Positions 9,364 through 17,939 of a stretch of DNA of 64,000 bases are shown piece after piece. A model generated the notes under the pieces. The model worked only from the letters and a program-made list of their open reading frames with translations, was not told where the DNA came from and did not search any database. The first letter of the stretch is position 1. Each line of letters opens with the position of its first letter. The DNA is taken from the NCBI GenBank assembly GCA_045568635.1, contig JBJLAO010000003.1:1-64000 (forward strand). Reading direction: 5' to 3'. The DNA comes from MedAcidi-G1 sp000817085 (GTDB taxonomy: Bacteria > Actinomycetota > Acidimicrobiia > Acidimicrobiales > MedAcidi-G1). The position numbers and the translations under genes were made by a program.

Positions 9364-10823
9364 TTTATTACCTCAGTGACATGCTGTTTCATAACACGGG
9401 CCGTAACTGTCGCGTATCTGCCTCTTTGCTCCTCAATTGCAAATTCAATCTTTTCATCAAGCCAATCCGGTAACCGGTCAATGCGAAATAATACGATTTC
9501 TTCAGAAGGAACGGTACCTAAATCTTCCGCGTTTGAGAGACTAACAGTTGGAACGTTCCACTTATTTGAAACCCACGTGGGCCATGGCACTTGAGGGAGA
9601 TGCCAAGCAGTTTTTTGCATATTTGGCAGATCTATAGAATCAACGAGTTCCCCAGCGTTAGAAGTTTCGCCAAAATATTTTTTATGCAAACTCACTGGCT
9701 GCAATACAAATACCAGTACAGAAGCAAGTAACAAAAACCCACCCAACATTATTGAGTCTGGTTTTTTCACACCAGCCAACCTGGTCTTTTCGTTAATAAA
9801 ACTAAAGATCCATTCGCTTATCACCGCAAAACCTGGGAAAAGAGTTAGAAGAATCGGGAAGTTCCAATAATCGTGAATCCAAGCTCCGTTTGAAGGCACC
9901 AAAGCAAAAACTAAAACCATTGAAATGAGAGAAGTTGTTAAGAAGCGCGTCCGTGAGTCAACCAATCCAACTACTAATGCGGGCAAAGCAAGGACCGTAT
10001 ACCAGACAGGAAGGAGAGCTTGAGCGAAATCCCATTGCCTCTCAATAAATTGATTCCAAGTCCAGTCTCTTTCAACTCTTTCTCCAATGTGTCCTCCAAG
10101 TTCGCTGAGTCCACCTCCTTGAGATACCCATAGAAGAATCACTAAACCACCTAATATGCTCGCTCCGAGCAACGAAAATGTCAGCTGATCCAACTTTCTT
10201 CGCCTCCAAGTTTGGAACCACAGGAAAGGAAATAAAAACACTCCATGCCAAGAAGATGCCACTGCAAAAAATGTCGCCAGTGACGCTAGAACTATTTTTC
10301 GTTTCGTAGGGTTTGTGGTCGATACCAAAATAGTTCCGATCATTAAAACATTAGGTAGCAGCCCTAAACCCAGACGTCCATAAATCCACCACCAGGGTGT
10401 TGTTATTAAAATCAGGATTGAAACTGTCACTGCCCTGGAGTTGATTCCAAGATTTTTTCCCATTGAAAAAAGGGCGGGAATTGTAAGAACCCCGGCGGCG
10501 TAACTTACTAATTTTATTTGTTTTGAACCCTCACCGATGATCGATGAAACTATTACATGCAAGAAGGTCAAAACCGGCGGATGGTGAGTGTACGGGATGT
10601 CAGAAAAAGGCTCCCACGAAGCACCAAAGGAAGAGTCAATAACTCCCATACTCCAAAAATTTTTCATATGAAGAGAGAACTGGCCCAAAACGCGCCCCTC
10701 GTGCGAGTCTCCAAGTGTCATACCAAAAGCGGGAATCCATGAAACTAGCAGAAATAAAGCCACTATGGACACGGCTATCTTTGTTATCAGTTTTTCATTA
10801 CCAGTTTCTGTCATCGCAACCAT
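9360..10823 (-). CDS. Integral membrane GT-C glycosyltransferase (family 39/83-like)
   Basis: A 487-residue protein with about 10-12 membrane helices. The first extracytoplasmic loop holds GDSHEGRVLGQ, in the place where PMT/ArnT-type enzymes carry catalytic acidic residues, and HHPPVLTFLH matches the usual HPP-Leu motif at the end of that loop. Such enzymes transfer a sugar from a polyprenyl-phosphate donor outside the membrane to protein or glycan. It overlaps the downstream two-domain glycosyltransferase by ATGA. The start is only 12 bases from the divergent CsaB-like gene, so its promoter must lie within that neighbour's coding sequence. Met at 10814 is an alternative start. Confidence 0.75.
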   Translation of the reverse strand: MVAMTETGNEKLITKIAVSIVALFLLVSWIPAFGMTLGDSHEGRVLGQFSLHMKNFWSMGVIDSSFGASWEPFSDIPYTHHPPVLTFLHVIVSSIIGEGSKQIKLVSYAAGVLTIPALFSMGKNLGINSRAVTVSILILITTPWWWIYGRLGLGLLPNVLMIGTILVSTTNPTKRKIVLASLATFFAVASSWHGVFLFPFLWFQTWRRRKLDQLTFSLLGASILGGLVILLWVSQGGGLSELGGHIGERVERDWTWNQFIERQWDFAQALLPVWYTVLALPALVVGLVDSRTRFLTTSLISMVLVFALVPSNGAWIHDYWNFPILLTLFPGFAVISEWIFSFINEKTRLAGVKKPDSIMLGGFLLLASVLVFVLQPVSLHKKYFGETSNAGELVDSIDLPNMQKTAWHLPQVPWPTWVSNKWNVPTVSLSNAEDLGTVPSEEIVLFRIDRLPDWLDEKIEFAIEEQRGRYATVTARVMKQHVTEVIK

Positions 10824-10835
10824 TACATCACGATA

Positions 10836-11918
10836 GTGTCGAGATGCGTGATCGACCGAGCAGTAATTGGGGCCTGGGTTGGTTCTTCCAATCTTGGCGA
10901 TGAATTAATCTTTTCAATACTCGTGCGTCTTTTAAAAGAAAAAGGGTTGGAGGTGGCTGTTCCTTCCGTTAATCCAATAAAAACCAGCGAAAACTTTGAT
11001 GTAGATTCTTTTAGCCACATAAATTTTTTTGAGTTTAAAAAACAATTAAATAGGAGTGACGCGCTTGTTTTTGGAGGTGGAGGACTTCTCCAAGATGAAA
11101 CAGGGGTGTGGAACCTGCCATACCACTTGAGTCGGATTAGTTCAGCGAGGAAACAAGATGTCCCGTGGGTTGGGATCGGTTTAGGGGCTTCAGGATTAAA
11201 AGGTAAAAGAGCTTTAAAACAAGTTTCAAATAAATTCAAAGATCATCTAGGAGTTTCGGTAAGAGATGAAACTTCAGCTCAAATTCTTGAGTCGCTAGAA
11301 ATACCTAATGTTGTTAGGGCTGCAGATCTTGGATGGTTGTGGAATGTTTCTAATACCTTTGAACCGGTTTCCTCTCCAGGTTTTCTTGGCGTCTCTTTGC
11401 GTAATCCTCAAACCGCTCGATTACTGCCTGCAGCGATCGGTCCCAAAGCTTCAATGCAGGAAAGAGAAATTATGAATATTGCTGAAAGCATCAACGCCGT
11501 CGCAATTTCGACTGGACTAAGTGTCAGGTTTATTTCATTCAATAAAGATGAGGATGCTCAATTGCATCAACGAATTGCTGACAAACTAGGAGTAGACAGT
11601 GAAGTCCTAAACCCAGATTTGGAAACACTCGAACAATGCTTCAATGGTGTTGAAGCAATTGTGACCATGCGGTATCACGCCGGTTTGATTGGGGCTTTGA
11701 AAGGTGCTGCTGTGGTCTGTCTTCCTTTTTCTAAAAAACTTGACTCACTGGTACCTTCTTTAGGAACAGCAGCTTCAAAAGCCGATACCCACAATTTAGT
11801 TTCCGTTGTTAAAAGCGTTCTATCAGGACGCTCCGAACTAAATGAACATGTGGAAAATCTTCAGACTAGTTCACAACGAAACATGGAAATAATCGATCTT
11901 TTAGATGGAATAAAATGA
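10836..11918 (+). CDS. csaB: Polysaccharide pyruvyl transferase, CsaB-like
   Basis: A 360-residue cytoplasmic enzyme of the PS_pyruv_trans family, which moves pyruvate from phosphoenolpyruvate to a sugar as a ketal. Visible motifs are GAWVGSSNLGDELI at the N-terminus, FGGGGLLQD (about residue 76), GIGLGASGL, and the C-terminal TMRYHAGL followed by KKLDSLV. In Bacilli CsaB pyruvylates ManNAc in the secondary wall polymer that SLH domains bind; the SLH gene at 184 and the ManNAc-forming epimerase at 12796 support the same role here. The start is GTG; a second in-frame GTG at 10848 is possible. It overlaps the next gene by ATGA. Confidence 0.8.
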   Translation: MSRCVIDRAVIGAWVGSSNLGDELIFSILVRLLKEKGLEVAVPSVNPIKTSENFDVDSFSHINFFEFKKQLNRSDALVFGGGGLLQDETGVWNLPYHLSRISSARKQDVPWVGIGLGASGLKGKRALKQVSNKFKDHLGVSVRDETSAQILESLEIPNVVRAADLGWLWNVSNTFEPVSSPGFLGVSLRNPQTARLLPAAIGPKASMQEREIMNIAESINAVAISTGLSVRFISFNKDEDAQLHQRIADKLGVDSEVLNPDLETLEQCFNGVEAIVTMRYHAGLIGALKGAAVVCLPFSKKLDSLVPSLGTAASKADTHNLVSVVKSVLSGRSELNEHVENLQTSSQRNMEIIDLLDGIK

Positions 11919-12799
11919 CTTATAACAAAAATTTAGTTTCTCGGGTCTATCTTTTTGTTGTAGTCGCCATCGTAATCTGGCTTCTTGTTGACAGGGGGTC
12001 AGAAATGCTTGATCTCTTTTCTACTTCGCACCCTGTACTACTTGTTTCACTCGTTGTTTTTGCATTTTTACCGTTTTTCGCTAATACAGCATTTTGGACT
12101 ATCGCTTTAAAAGAACTTGGTGAAGAAATTACTTGGAAACAAGTTAATGAAGCAGCCTTTAAAACAACACTCACTCGTTATCTACCAGGTGGAATATGGC
12201 TTTTTGCAAGTAGAAGTCTGGCCCTAAAAAATGAGGGAGTTGCCACACATTCTTTAATAGTCTTGTTCGGACTTGAAAACTTACTTGCTATCCCTATAGC
12301 AGTTCTGATCGGCTCCTTGTTGCTTGCGGCTTCTTATGGGGTTCCCGCCTGGACCGTTTGGGTTTCATTGTCGCTACTAGCCACCATCGCTGTTTCAGCT
12401 AGGCCTATATTAGACAAATTTATGACTTGGTGGTCTAAACGTAAGGTTCTTGGCACTCCAAAAAAGATTTCAAATAGCGGCATTTTAAAGATGTACCTAT
12501 CACTGTTTCTATACTGGCTTGTCTTTGGAACAGTTTTTTATACTTACTTAAGATCAGTAGGACAGTCGATTGAATGGACGACAGCCGTTGGAGGTTTCTC
12601 TCTTTTTTGGCGGATAAGTCTTTTCGCTCCTTTCGCTCCTCAAGGACTAGGCGTTTTCGAGCCTTCATTTATTGCTTTAGCTGATTGGACCATGAACGCT
12701 CTTTTGCTCGTTGGTGCATTTAGGATCGTTTTACTTGTGAGAGACCTACTTCTCACTGGCATTGCTGGATTTTTTATGAAGAAGTCTTCTCAGACTTAA
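11915..12799 (+). CDS. Lysylphosphatidylglycerol synthase TM region / UPF0104-like membrane protein
   Basis: A 294-residue protein with about 7-8 membrane helices and the family's hallmarks RYLPGGIWLF near residue 90 and FAPQGLGVFE near residue 247, seen in AglD/MprF-type flippase domains. It lacks any lysyl-transferase domain. These proteins are usually linked to lipid or polyprenyl-linked sugar movement. Translational coupling to the pyruvyl transferase (ATGA overlap) suggests it acts on the same lipid-linked glycan. The 3' end overlaps the convergent epimerase gene by 4 bases. Confidence 0.7.
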   Translation: MTYNKNLVSRVYLFVVVAIVIWLLVDRGSEMLDLFSTSHPVLLVSLVVFAFLPFFANTAFWTIALKELGEEITWKQVNEAAFKTTLTRYLPGGIWLFASRSLALKNEGVATHSLIVLFGLENLLAIPIAVLIGSLLLAASYGVPAWTVWVSLSLLATIAVSARPILDKFMTWWSKRKVLGTPKKISNSGILKMYLSLFLYWLVFGTVFYTYLRSVGQSIEWTTAVGGFSLFWRISLFAPFAPQGLGVFEPSFIALADWTMNALLLVGAFRIVLLVRDLLLTGIAGFFMKKSSQT

Positions 12800-13887
12800 A
12801 CTTTTTTCATAATTTGCGTAAGCACATCAACTACCTGTGATGATGGATTTGAATGTTCACTTCTAATTTCAGTTCGATAATCCTCAAAATCATTTAAAAA
12901 AGCTTCACAAGTTTTTTTGTCGTAATTGCTTATAACCACATTTTGACCCAACCCATTTTGACGCTCTGTTTTTCCACGCCAAAGCAGACATGGGACACCT
13001 AAATGAGCGGTTTCTTCTTGTATAGAACCTCCATCTGTTATCACGTATGGAGCTGAAGCAATTTTTTTTACAAACTCCTTGTATGGGATGAGAGGAACTA
13101 TTTTGATTCCTATTTCTTCTATTTCTTCTATAATTCCATGTTTCTTAAGTATTTCTTCGGTTGGCTGGTGGAGAACAAATAAAACTTCTTGACCTTTTTT
13201 AGTTACTTCCTCTAAAAGTTTCGAAAAACCTTTTAAACGTTTTTTTCTGTGCAAATTCTCTACTCGATGGAGAGTCGCTATTACAGGCCCAGAAGCGTGC
13301 TCCACTTCTTCAATATTTTTCTCCAAAGATTCAATTCCAGTGTTCATTGTTGTTTCTTCTATCTGTCCTTTGACTTTCAAAGCAATTAGATTCGAAACTG
13401 CTTTCTCATCAGGAGAAAAAAGAACATCAGCGAGCTTCATAACTATTACTCGGATTATCTCTTCCGGGAAAGGATGTAAAAAACTTCCAGAACGTAAACC
13501 AGATTCAAGATGGGCGATCTGCAAACCAGCCCTTTTAGCCAACAAAGCTCCTATTAGCGTCGAAGGTGTGTCCCCATGTATCAAACAAATGCCGCGAGTA
13601 GAAGAAAAAACTTGCTCTTTAATCCGTTTTCGGCTGGCAACAATCGGAATTAATCGAACTAACCATTTGAAAACTTCAAAAAAATTGTCGACGTCCGTGT
13701 TCTTTCCCAAACGAACATCAGGTTCACGTATTTCAAATTCTTCACGTAATCTGTTTAAATAAGCCCCATGTTGGCCTGTTTCTATTAGACGGTAAGAAAA
13801 GCCGCGTTTTTCTAACTCCCTTAAGACAGGAGCTACCTTTATCATCTCTGCTTTTGTTCCTAATAAAACATTGATCTTTGGGGTCAT
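12796..13887 (-). CDS. wecB: UDP-N-acetylglucosamine 2-epimerase
   Basis: A 363-residue enzyme (usual length) interconverting UDP-GlcNAc and UDP-ManNAc in the cytoplasm. Motifs are GTKAEMIKVAPV at the N-terminus, HGDTPSTLIGALLAKRAG with HLESGLRSG, FPEEIIRV, TLHRVEN, and TDGGSIQEE with the nucleotide-binding C-terminal region. ManNAc made here could enter the wall polymer and be the sugar pyruvylated by the CsaB-like enzyme; that link is inference. It stands alone on the minus strand, convergent with the CsaB-flippase pair, and its start faces the first ABC exporter across 112 bases that must hold divergent promoters. Confidence 0.88.
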   Translation of the reverse strand: MTPKINVLLGTKAEMIKVAPVLRELEKRGFSYRLIETGQHGAYLNRLREEFEIREPDVRLGKNTDVDNFFEVFKWLVRLIPIVASRKRIKEQVFSSTRGICLIHGDTPSTLIGALLAKRAGLQIAHLESGLRSGSFLHPFPEEIIRVIVMKLADVLFSPDEKAVSNLIALKVKGQIEETTMNTGIESLEKNIEEVEHASGPVIATLHRVENLHRKKRLKGFSKLLEEVTKKGQEVLFVLHQPTEEILKKHGIIEEIEEIGIKIVPLIPYKEFVKKIASAPYVITDGGSIQEETAHLGVPCLLWRGKTERQNGLGQNVVISNYDKKTCEAFLNDFEDYRTEIRSEHSNPSSQVVDVLTQIMKKV

Positions 13888-13999
13888 AAAAACTTTCCAA
13901 AAAAACTAAGTGGTGGCACATTAGCGTAACTAAGAGTTTAAGCCTCTACGATCGTTGAAACTATAGAACCAATTTCACTCCAATAGGATTAGGTGCTGA

Positions 14000-14818
14000 A
14001 TGGACTTATTAAAAGTTGGGGAGTCTGTCTCTCTAAGTGAATACCTCAAAAAGCTGTGGTCACACCGTCATTTCATGATTCGTGTGCCACTTGAAGATCT
14101 ACGCGCTCAAAATTCTCATACTTTTCTCGGCAGTATTTGGCTCGTTCTGAACCCTTTACTTCAGGTAGGTGTCTACTTCCTTGTTTTCGGTTTGGTTATG
14201 CCCATTGACCGTGGTGTTGATCAATACCTAGTTTTTCTTACAATCGGCGTTTTCGTTTTCTTTCACTCACAAAGAGTCATATCTGAAAGCACTCGGTCGC
14301 TTGTCATTAACGTAGGGCTTATTAGAACTGTTCATTTCCCAAGAGCGGTTTTACCTATGAGTACGGCTGTAGGGCAGGCATTGGCTTTTATTCCGGTATT
14401 TCTCGTAATGATAATAGTCGTACTTGCCTATGGAAATTGGCCACACCTCAGATGGCTTCTTATTCTCCCAGTTTTCATGATCCAAAATGCGTTCAGTCTC
14501 GGAATTGGATTAATTGGAGCACGCATAAATCATTCATATAGAGATCTCGAGAATCTTCTACCTTTTGTTTTCCGACTTTTGTTCTACATCTCTGGAGTTC
14601 TTTATTCTGTTGACAGCGTCGTAGAGAAAGACCTCTGGCGAGCAATTTTTCTTCTAAACCCCATGTATTGCCTTGTGTCACTCTGGCGGTGGGTGATGGT
14701 TGGAACTTCCACAGGAGGAGAGGTCTGGTTGGCTACAGGAGTCTGGTCTCTTCTAGCTCTACTTGTAGGTCTTTCTGCTTTCCGGTCTAAGGAAACGACT
14801 TATGGGGGCGCCGTATGA
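14000..14818 (+). CDS. ABC-2 type polysaccharide export permease (Wzm/TagG-like), system 1
   Basis: A 272-residue inner-membrane permease with six predicted helices. Family features are the N-terminal LRAQNSHTFLGSIWLVLNPLLQ segment and LFYISGVLYSVDSV near the C-terminus. It would form a dimer and move a lipid-linked glycan across the membrane together with the ATPase whose start overlaps its stop (ATGA). It is distinct in sequence from the second permease at 17940. The ATPase partner lacks a glycan-binding tail, so this pair resembles the TagGH type rather than the O9a type. Confidence 0.87.
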   Translation: MDLLKVGESVSLSEYLKKLWSHRHFMIRVPLEDLRAQNSHTFLGSIWLVLNPLLQVGVYFLVFGLVMPIDRGVDQYLVFLTIGVFVFFHSQRVISESTRSLVINVGLIRTVHFPRAVLPMSTAVGQALAFIPVFLVMIIVVLAYGNWPHLRWLLILPVFMIQNAFSLGIGLIGARINHSYRDLENLLPFVFRLLFYISGVLYSVDSVVEKDLWRAIFLLNPMYCLVSLWRWVMVGTSTGGEVWLATGVWSLLALLVGLSAFRSKETTYGGAV

Positions 14819-15531
14819 CTGATTTAGCAATTCGTTGTTCTCAAGCTCATGTCAACTATTTAGTTAGAACTAACCGCCAATTAATTAGATCTGTATTCAG
14901 GGGACAGAAACCAGAGGTTCGAGTAATCGAAGCTGTAAAAGGTGTCACGTTTGATGTCAGTGTGGGTGAATCTGTGGGCCTAATTGGTCCTAACGGCTCA
15001 GGTAAGACGAGTCTTCTTCAAGCTATGACAGGTCTTCTTCCTCTTAATAAAGGTGAGATTCTTGTTAAATCTATTCCTACTTTTCTAGGCGTTCAGGCTG
15101 TCCTGCGTCCACAGTTAACAGGCTGGCGTAATATCCAGCTGGGTTTATTGGCACAGGGTTTAAGCAAGTCAGAAGCCGAGAATATGACTGGCAGTGTTGC
15201 TGATTTCTGTGAACTGGGTGATTTTTTGGATTTACCAATGGAAACTTTTTCCTCAGGCATGAAAGCAAGATTGCATTTTGCTGTAGCTACTGCCCTAGCG
15301 CCTGACATTCTTTTGATAGATGAGGCTCTTGCGGTTGGTGACCGCTCATTTCAGAAGAAAAGCTCTGAGAGACTTAAAGAACATCGTGCAAAAGCGGGAA
15401 CAATCTTGTTAGTAAGTCACAATTTGGAGGAAGTAAGGCAGTCTTGTCAGCGTGTCATTTGGCTCGAGGGCGGAATGATCGTTGCCGATGGACTTACAGA
15501 TGATGTGATTGAAGCATATGAAGCTTCGTGA
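14815..15531 (+). CDS. ABC exporter ATPase (Wzt/TagH-like, no C-terminal domain), system 1
   Basis: A 238-residue nucleotide-binding subunit. It has Walker A GPNGSGKTS, signature FSSGMKARL, Walker B ILLIDEA, and the H-loop VSHN. It ends after the ATPase domain with no carbohydrate-binding module, unlike the second ATPase at 18778. Substrate choice would therefore depend on the permease and lipid carrier. It is convergent with the next gene, with one base between them. Confidence 0.88.
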   Translation: MTDLAIRCSQAHVNYLVRTNRQLIRSVFRGQKPEVRVIEAVKGVTFDVSVGESVGLIGPNGSGKTSLLQAMTGLLPLNKGEILVKSIPTFLGVQAVLRPQLTGWRNIQLGLLAQGLSKSEAENMTGSVADFCELGDFLDLPMETFSSGMKARLHFAVATALAPDILLIDEALAVGDRSFQKKSSERLKEHRAKAGTILLVSHNLEEVRQSCQRVIWLEGGMIVADGLTDDVIEAYEAS

Positions 15532-15532
15532 C

Positions 15533-16483
15533 TCAATTTTTTATACCTTTCAGGAATCCTGCCGCCCATGAGAAATGTATTGTTGGGAAAATAATAAGCA
15601 GGTAAATAAAATCTTTACCTGTTTTTGATTTTCCTGCAGTTACACAAAATGTTCCAGCCACATACAAGGCAGGGAAACTTAATAAGGGGATCCAGAAAAA
15701 TCCTAAAACAAGGCCCAGAAAAAACACTAATGCGTTAAGTGGTGGTATGAGTTGGCGCAATTTAATTGATCTTGGATGAGTTCTAACTACGTGACGGCGC
15801 CATTTTCCGTATTCGTAGTATTGCTTTGCCAGTTCGTTCAATGTCGATCTTGGCTTATAGCTTGCAACAAGTTCAGGCTGGAACCAGATTTTTTTTCCTG
15901 TTTCTCTGAGACGCCAATTCAATTCAGCGTCCTGGTTACGTATAAGGCTTTCATCAAAAAGGCCCACATTCTCAATTGTGTTTCGATTGAAAACTCCCAG
16001 GTAAACCGTGTCCACTTCGCCTTCTTTACCTCCGGTGCGAAACCTTGCATCACCTGCTCCAAAACGTGAGCTTATTGCCATACCTACTGCTGTTTCAAAA
16101 GGTGTAGTGCCGACAGGTTTCTGTCGCCCTCCTACGTTTGCTGCTCCTGTTTTTTCTAAAGTTTCTAAAGCAATAGAAACGTATTTCTCTTCTAGCTCTG
16201 CATGTGCATCGAGTCGGACTATTACAGGAGCTTGAGTGTTTTTGATAGCTAAATTTAAACCTGCTGGGGTTTTGCCAGATGGATTTTCCACTAGGGTCAC
16301 GTTCTCATTATCAAGCTCGATTCTCTTGGCAACATCCAACGTCGAATCTTCAGATGGAGCAACTGCTATGCAGATTTCTATTGATTCTTCTATTTTTTGG
16401 TTAAGAACAGAAAAAAAAGCTTTTTCGAGTGTCTTTTCAGCATTTTTGGCCGGAATAACTACAGCTACTTTTGGCTGTTTCAT
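15533..16483 (-). CDS. Family 2 glycosyltransferase, ExoA-like
   Basis: A 316-residue glycosyltransferase. The GT-A domain has VVIPAKNAEKTL, the metal site within VRLDAHAEL and the acceptor motif RNQDAELNWRLRETG. Two or three hydrophobic segments at about 245-310 should hold it on the membrane. The layout is close to succinoglycan-type ExoA enzymes. It overlaps the initiating transferase gene by ATGA and probably adds the second sugar or an early sugar to the lipid-linked primer. The donor cannot be told from sequence. Confidence 0.82.
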   Translation of the reverse strand: MKQPKVAVVIPAKNAEKTLEKAFFSVLNQKIEESIEICIAVAPSEDSTLDVAKRIELDNENVTLVENPSGKTPAGLNLAIKNTQAPVIVRLDAHAELEEKYVSIALETLEKTGAANVGGRQKPVGTTPFETAVGMAISSRFGAGDARFRTGGKEGEVDTVYLGVFNRNTIENVGLFDESLIRNQDAELNWRLRETGKKIWFQPELVASYKPRSTLNELAKQYYEYGKWRRHVVRTHPRSIKLRQLIPPLNALVFFLGLVLGFFWIPLLSFPALYVAGTFCVTAGKSKTGKDFIYLLIIFPTIHFSWAAGFLKGIKN

Positions 16484-17862
16484 TGTTTGCGCCGAGACAT
16501 TACCAAAATTGTTTTCAGCATGATCTGTAAATCAAGAATTGGCGACCATGACATAAGGTACTGAAGGTCATGTCCTAACTTGTATGAGGCATCTGTATGG
16601 TAACCACCTCTTGTCTGGGCTAAACCGGTTATTCCCGGTGGTATTTCATGCCTTCTTCCGTACCCGGTTATTTCCTCTGTAAATTTTAAAACCATTTCTG
16701 GTCTTTCTGGACGAGGTCCGACAATCGACATTTGACCTATCAGAACATTCCAAAACTGGGGCACTTCATCTAGTCGAGTTCTACGCAGCCAGTTGCACCC
16801 TTTAAGGATTCTTTCGTCTTCAATTTGGGCGAGTTTTTCCTTGCCTTCTGTTTCTGCATCGATTCTCATAGTTCTGAATTTAAATAATGTGAAACGTTTT
16901 CCGTCTTTTCCTATGCGTTCTTGTTTTAAGATTATTTCTTTCTTAGCTATTAATTTCAGCCACGAAGCCACAACGAGAAAAACGGCTATTACTAGAGGTG
17001 AAATAGCTAAAACTACTAATAGCTCAATCAGTCTTTTTAACCTTATTTGGTGAGGACGTAGTGACTTTGCACGCAGCGCTACATAAGGCATTCCTGAAAT
17101 CTCCCGTACTTCCCTGAGCCCTATGAGGGCTGTTGCTGCCGTTACGCGCAGGTAGGCGCCGATATTTTTCTGATTAAGGGTTCTGGCTGGTTCAGGAAAA
17201 ACTTTTTCAAGAGAAATGTCATCGACAAAAACAACATCGGTTGCATTACATTTTTCAACTTCGGACATCAACTCGAAATCCGAAACAATTTCTTCCTTAA
17301 ACGTCTCTACGACAATCGCTCCCCGGTCACTTTCGTTGAGATGCTCAGTTGCTAACTGGGTTTGTTCATCACTGCCTACTAATAAAACTCTTGGTGGCCC
17401 GAATCGACGTGTTCGAAGTTTTCTAGAAAGTTCTCTACTCCCTGTTGCAGCTAACGCAATTAGTATCCAGACTGCTGGCAGATTAGCTCTTGGGATTGGG
17501 TATCTGCCAGTGGGTAAAGTAAAAGCTCCGATTATAAGTAGTCCTATAAGTGTCATTGCAGCGACATGCGAAAACCACATTCTTTGGCCTAGTCGAACTT
17601 GTTTCTCATAGAGCCCTCCAAAATAGAAAACAAGTTGAAGAATAAGAGTCGCAGCTACTATGCCGATCCACATTTCAGCTTTTTCTGGCCATTCAGTGCC
17701 AAAACGAATCAAGTTAACTAAAACCATAATGGCGAACATCACTATCGCGTCTATTAAGTAAAGCCATCTAAAGCCGGCATGCCAGAGCCTCAGGTACAAG
17801 CTGCTTAGCGTGAACCTTTCGGTTGAAATATTTTTATGTGGTTCTAATAAGTTCATAATCAA
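16480..17862 (-). CDS. Polyprenyl glycosylphosphotransferase (initiating sugar transferase)
   Basis: A 460-residue WbaP/CpsE-type enzyme that starts a glycan by transferring a sugar-1-phosphate to undecaprenyl phosphate. The N-terminal half has about four or five membrane helices and a Rossmann-like cytoplasmic region with LLVGSDEQT. The C-terminal catalytic domain (from about 265) has a membrane re-entrant segment, KQERIGKDGKRF, FKFRTMR, LRRTRLDEVPQFWNVL, and VGPRPERPE. All catalytic motifs look intact. It is cotranscribed with the ExoA-like transferase. Its start faces the second ABC permease across 77 bases. Confidence 0.9.
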   Translation of the reverse strand: MIMNLLEPHKNISTERFTLSSLYLRLWHAGFRWLYLIDAIVMFAIMVLVNLIRFGTEWPEKAEMWIGIVAATLILQLVFYFGGLYEKQVRLGQRMWFSHVAAMTLIGLLIIGAFTLPTGRYPIPRANLPAVWILIALAATGSRELSRKLRTRRFGPPRVLLVGSDEQTQLATEHLNESDRGAIVVETFKEEIVSDFELMSEVEKCNATDVVFVDDISLEKVFPEPARTLNQKNIGAYLRVTAATALIGLREVREISGMPYVALRAKSLRPHQIRLKRLIELLVVLAISPLVIAVFLVVASWLKLIAKKEIILKQERIGKDGKRFTLFKFRTMRIDAETEGKEKLAQIEDERILKGCNWLRRTRLDEVPQFWNVLIGQMSIVGPRPERPEMVLKFTEEITGYGRRHEIPPGITGLAQTRGGYHTDASYKLGHDLQYLMSWSPILDLQIMLKTILVMSRRKQ

Positions 17863-17927
17863 CTACTTTAAGGCTAGATGAAAAGTGACTAAAGCGAGGC
17901 GCAACGGAACGAACCGTAACTGAAGGC

Positions 17928-17933
17928 TAGAAT
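17928..17933 (+). promoter_or_regulatory. Putative -10 box for a leaderless second ABC exporter mRNA
   Basis: TAGAAT in the context GGCTAGAAT lies six bases before the GTG start codon at 17940. Transcription would begin at or next to the first base of the start codon, so the mRNA would be leaderless. The identical nonamer precedes the leu leader peptide. No clear -35 box was seen. Confidence 0.4.
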
Positions 17934-17939
17934 TAGGCG

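Noticed and set aside
12796..14000. tRNA or other RNA gene in the larger intergenic gaps
   Set aside because: No cloverleaf or CCA-ended structure was recognised in 13888-13999, 32392-32485, 40391-40632 or 47226-47291; the gaps are AT-rich and short.
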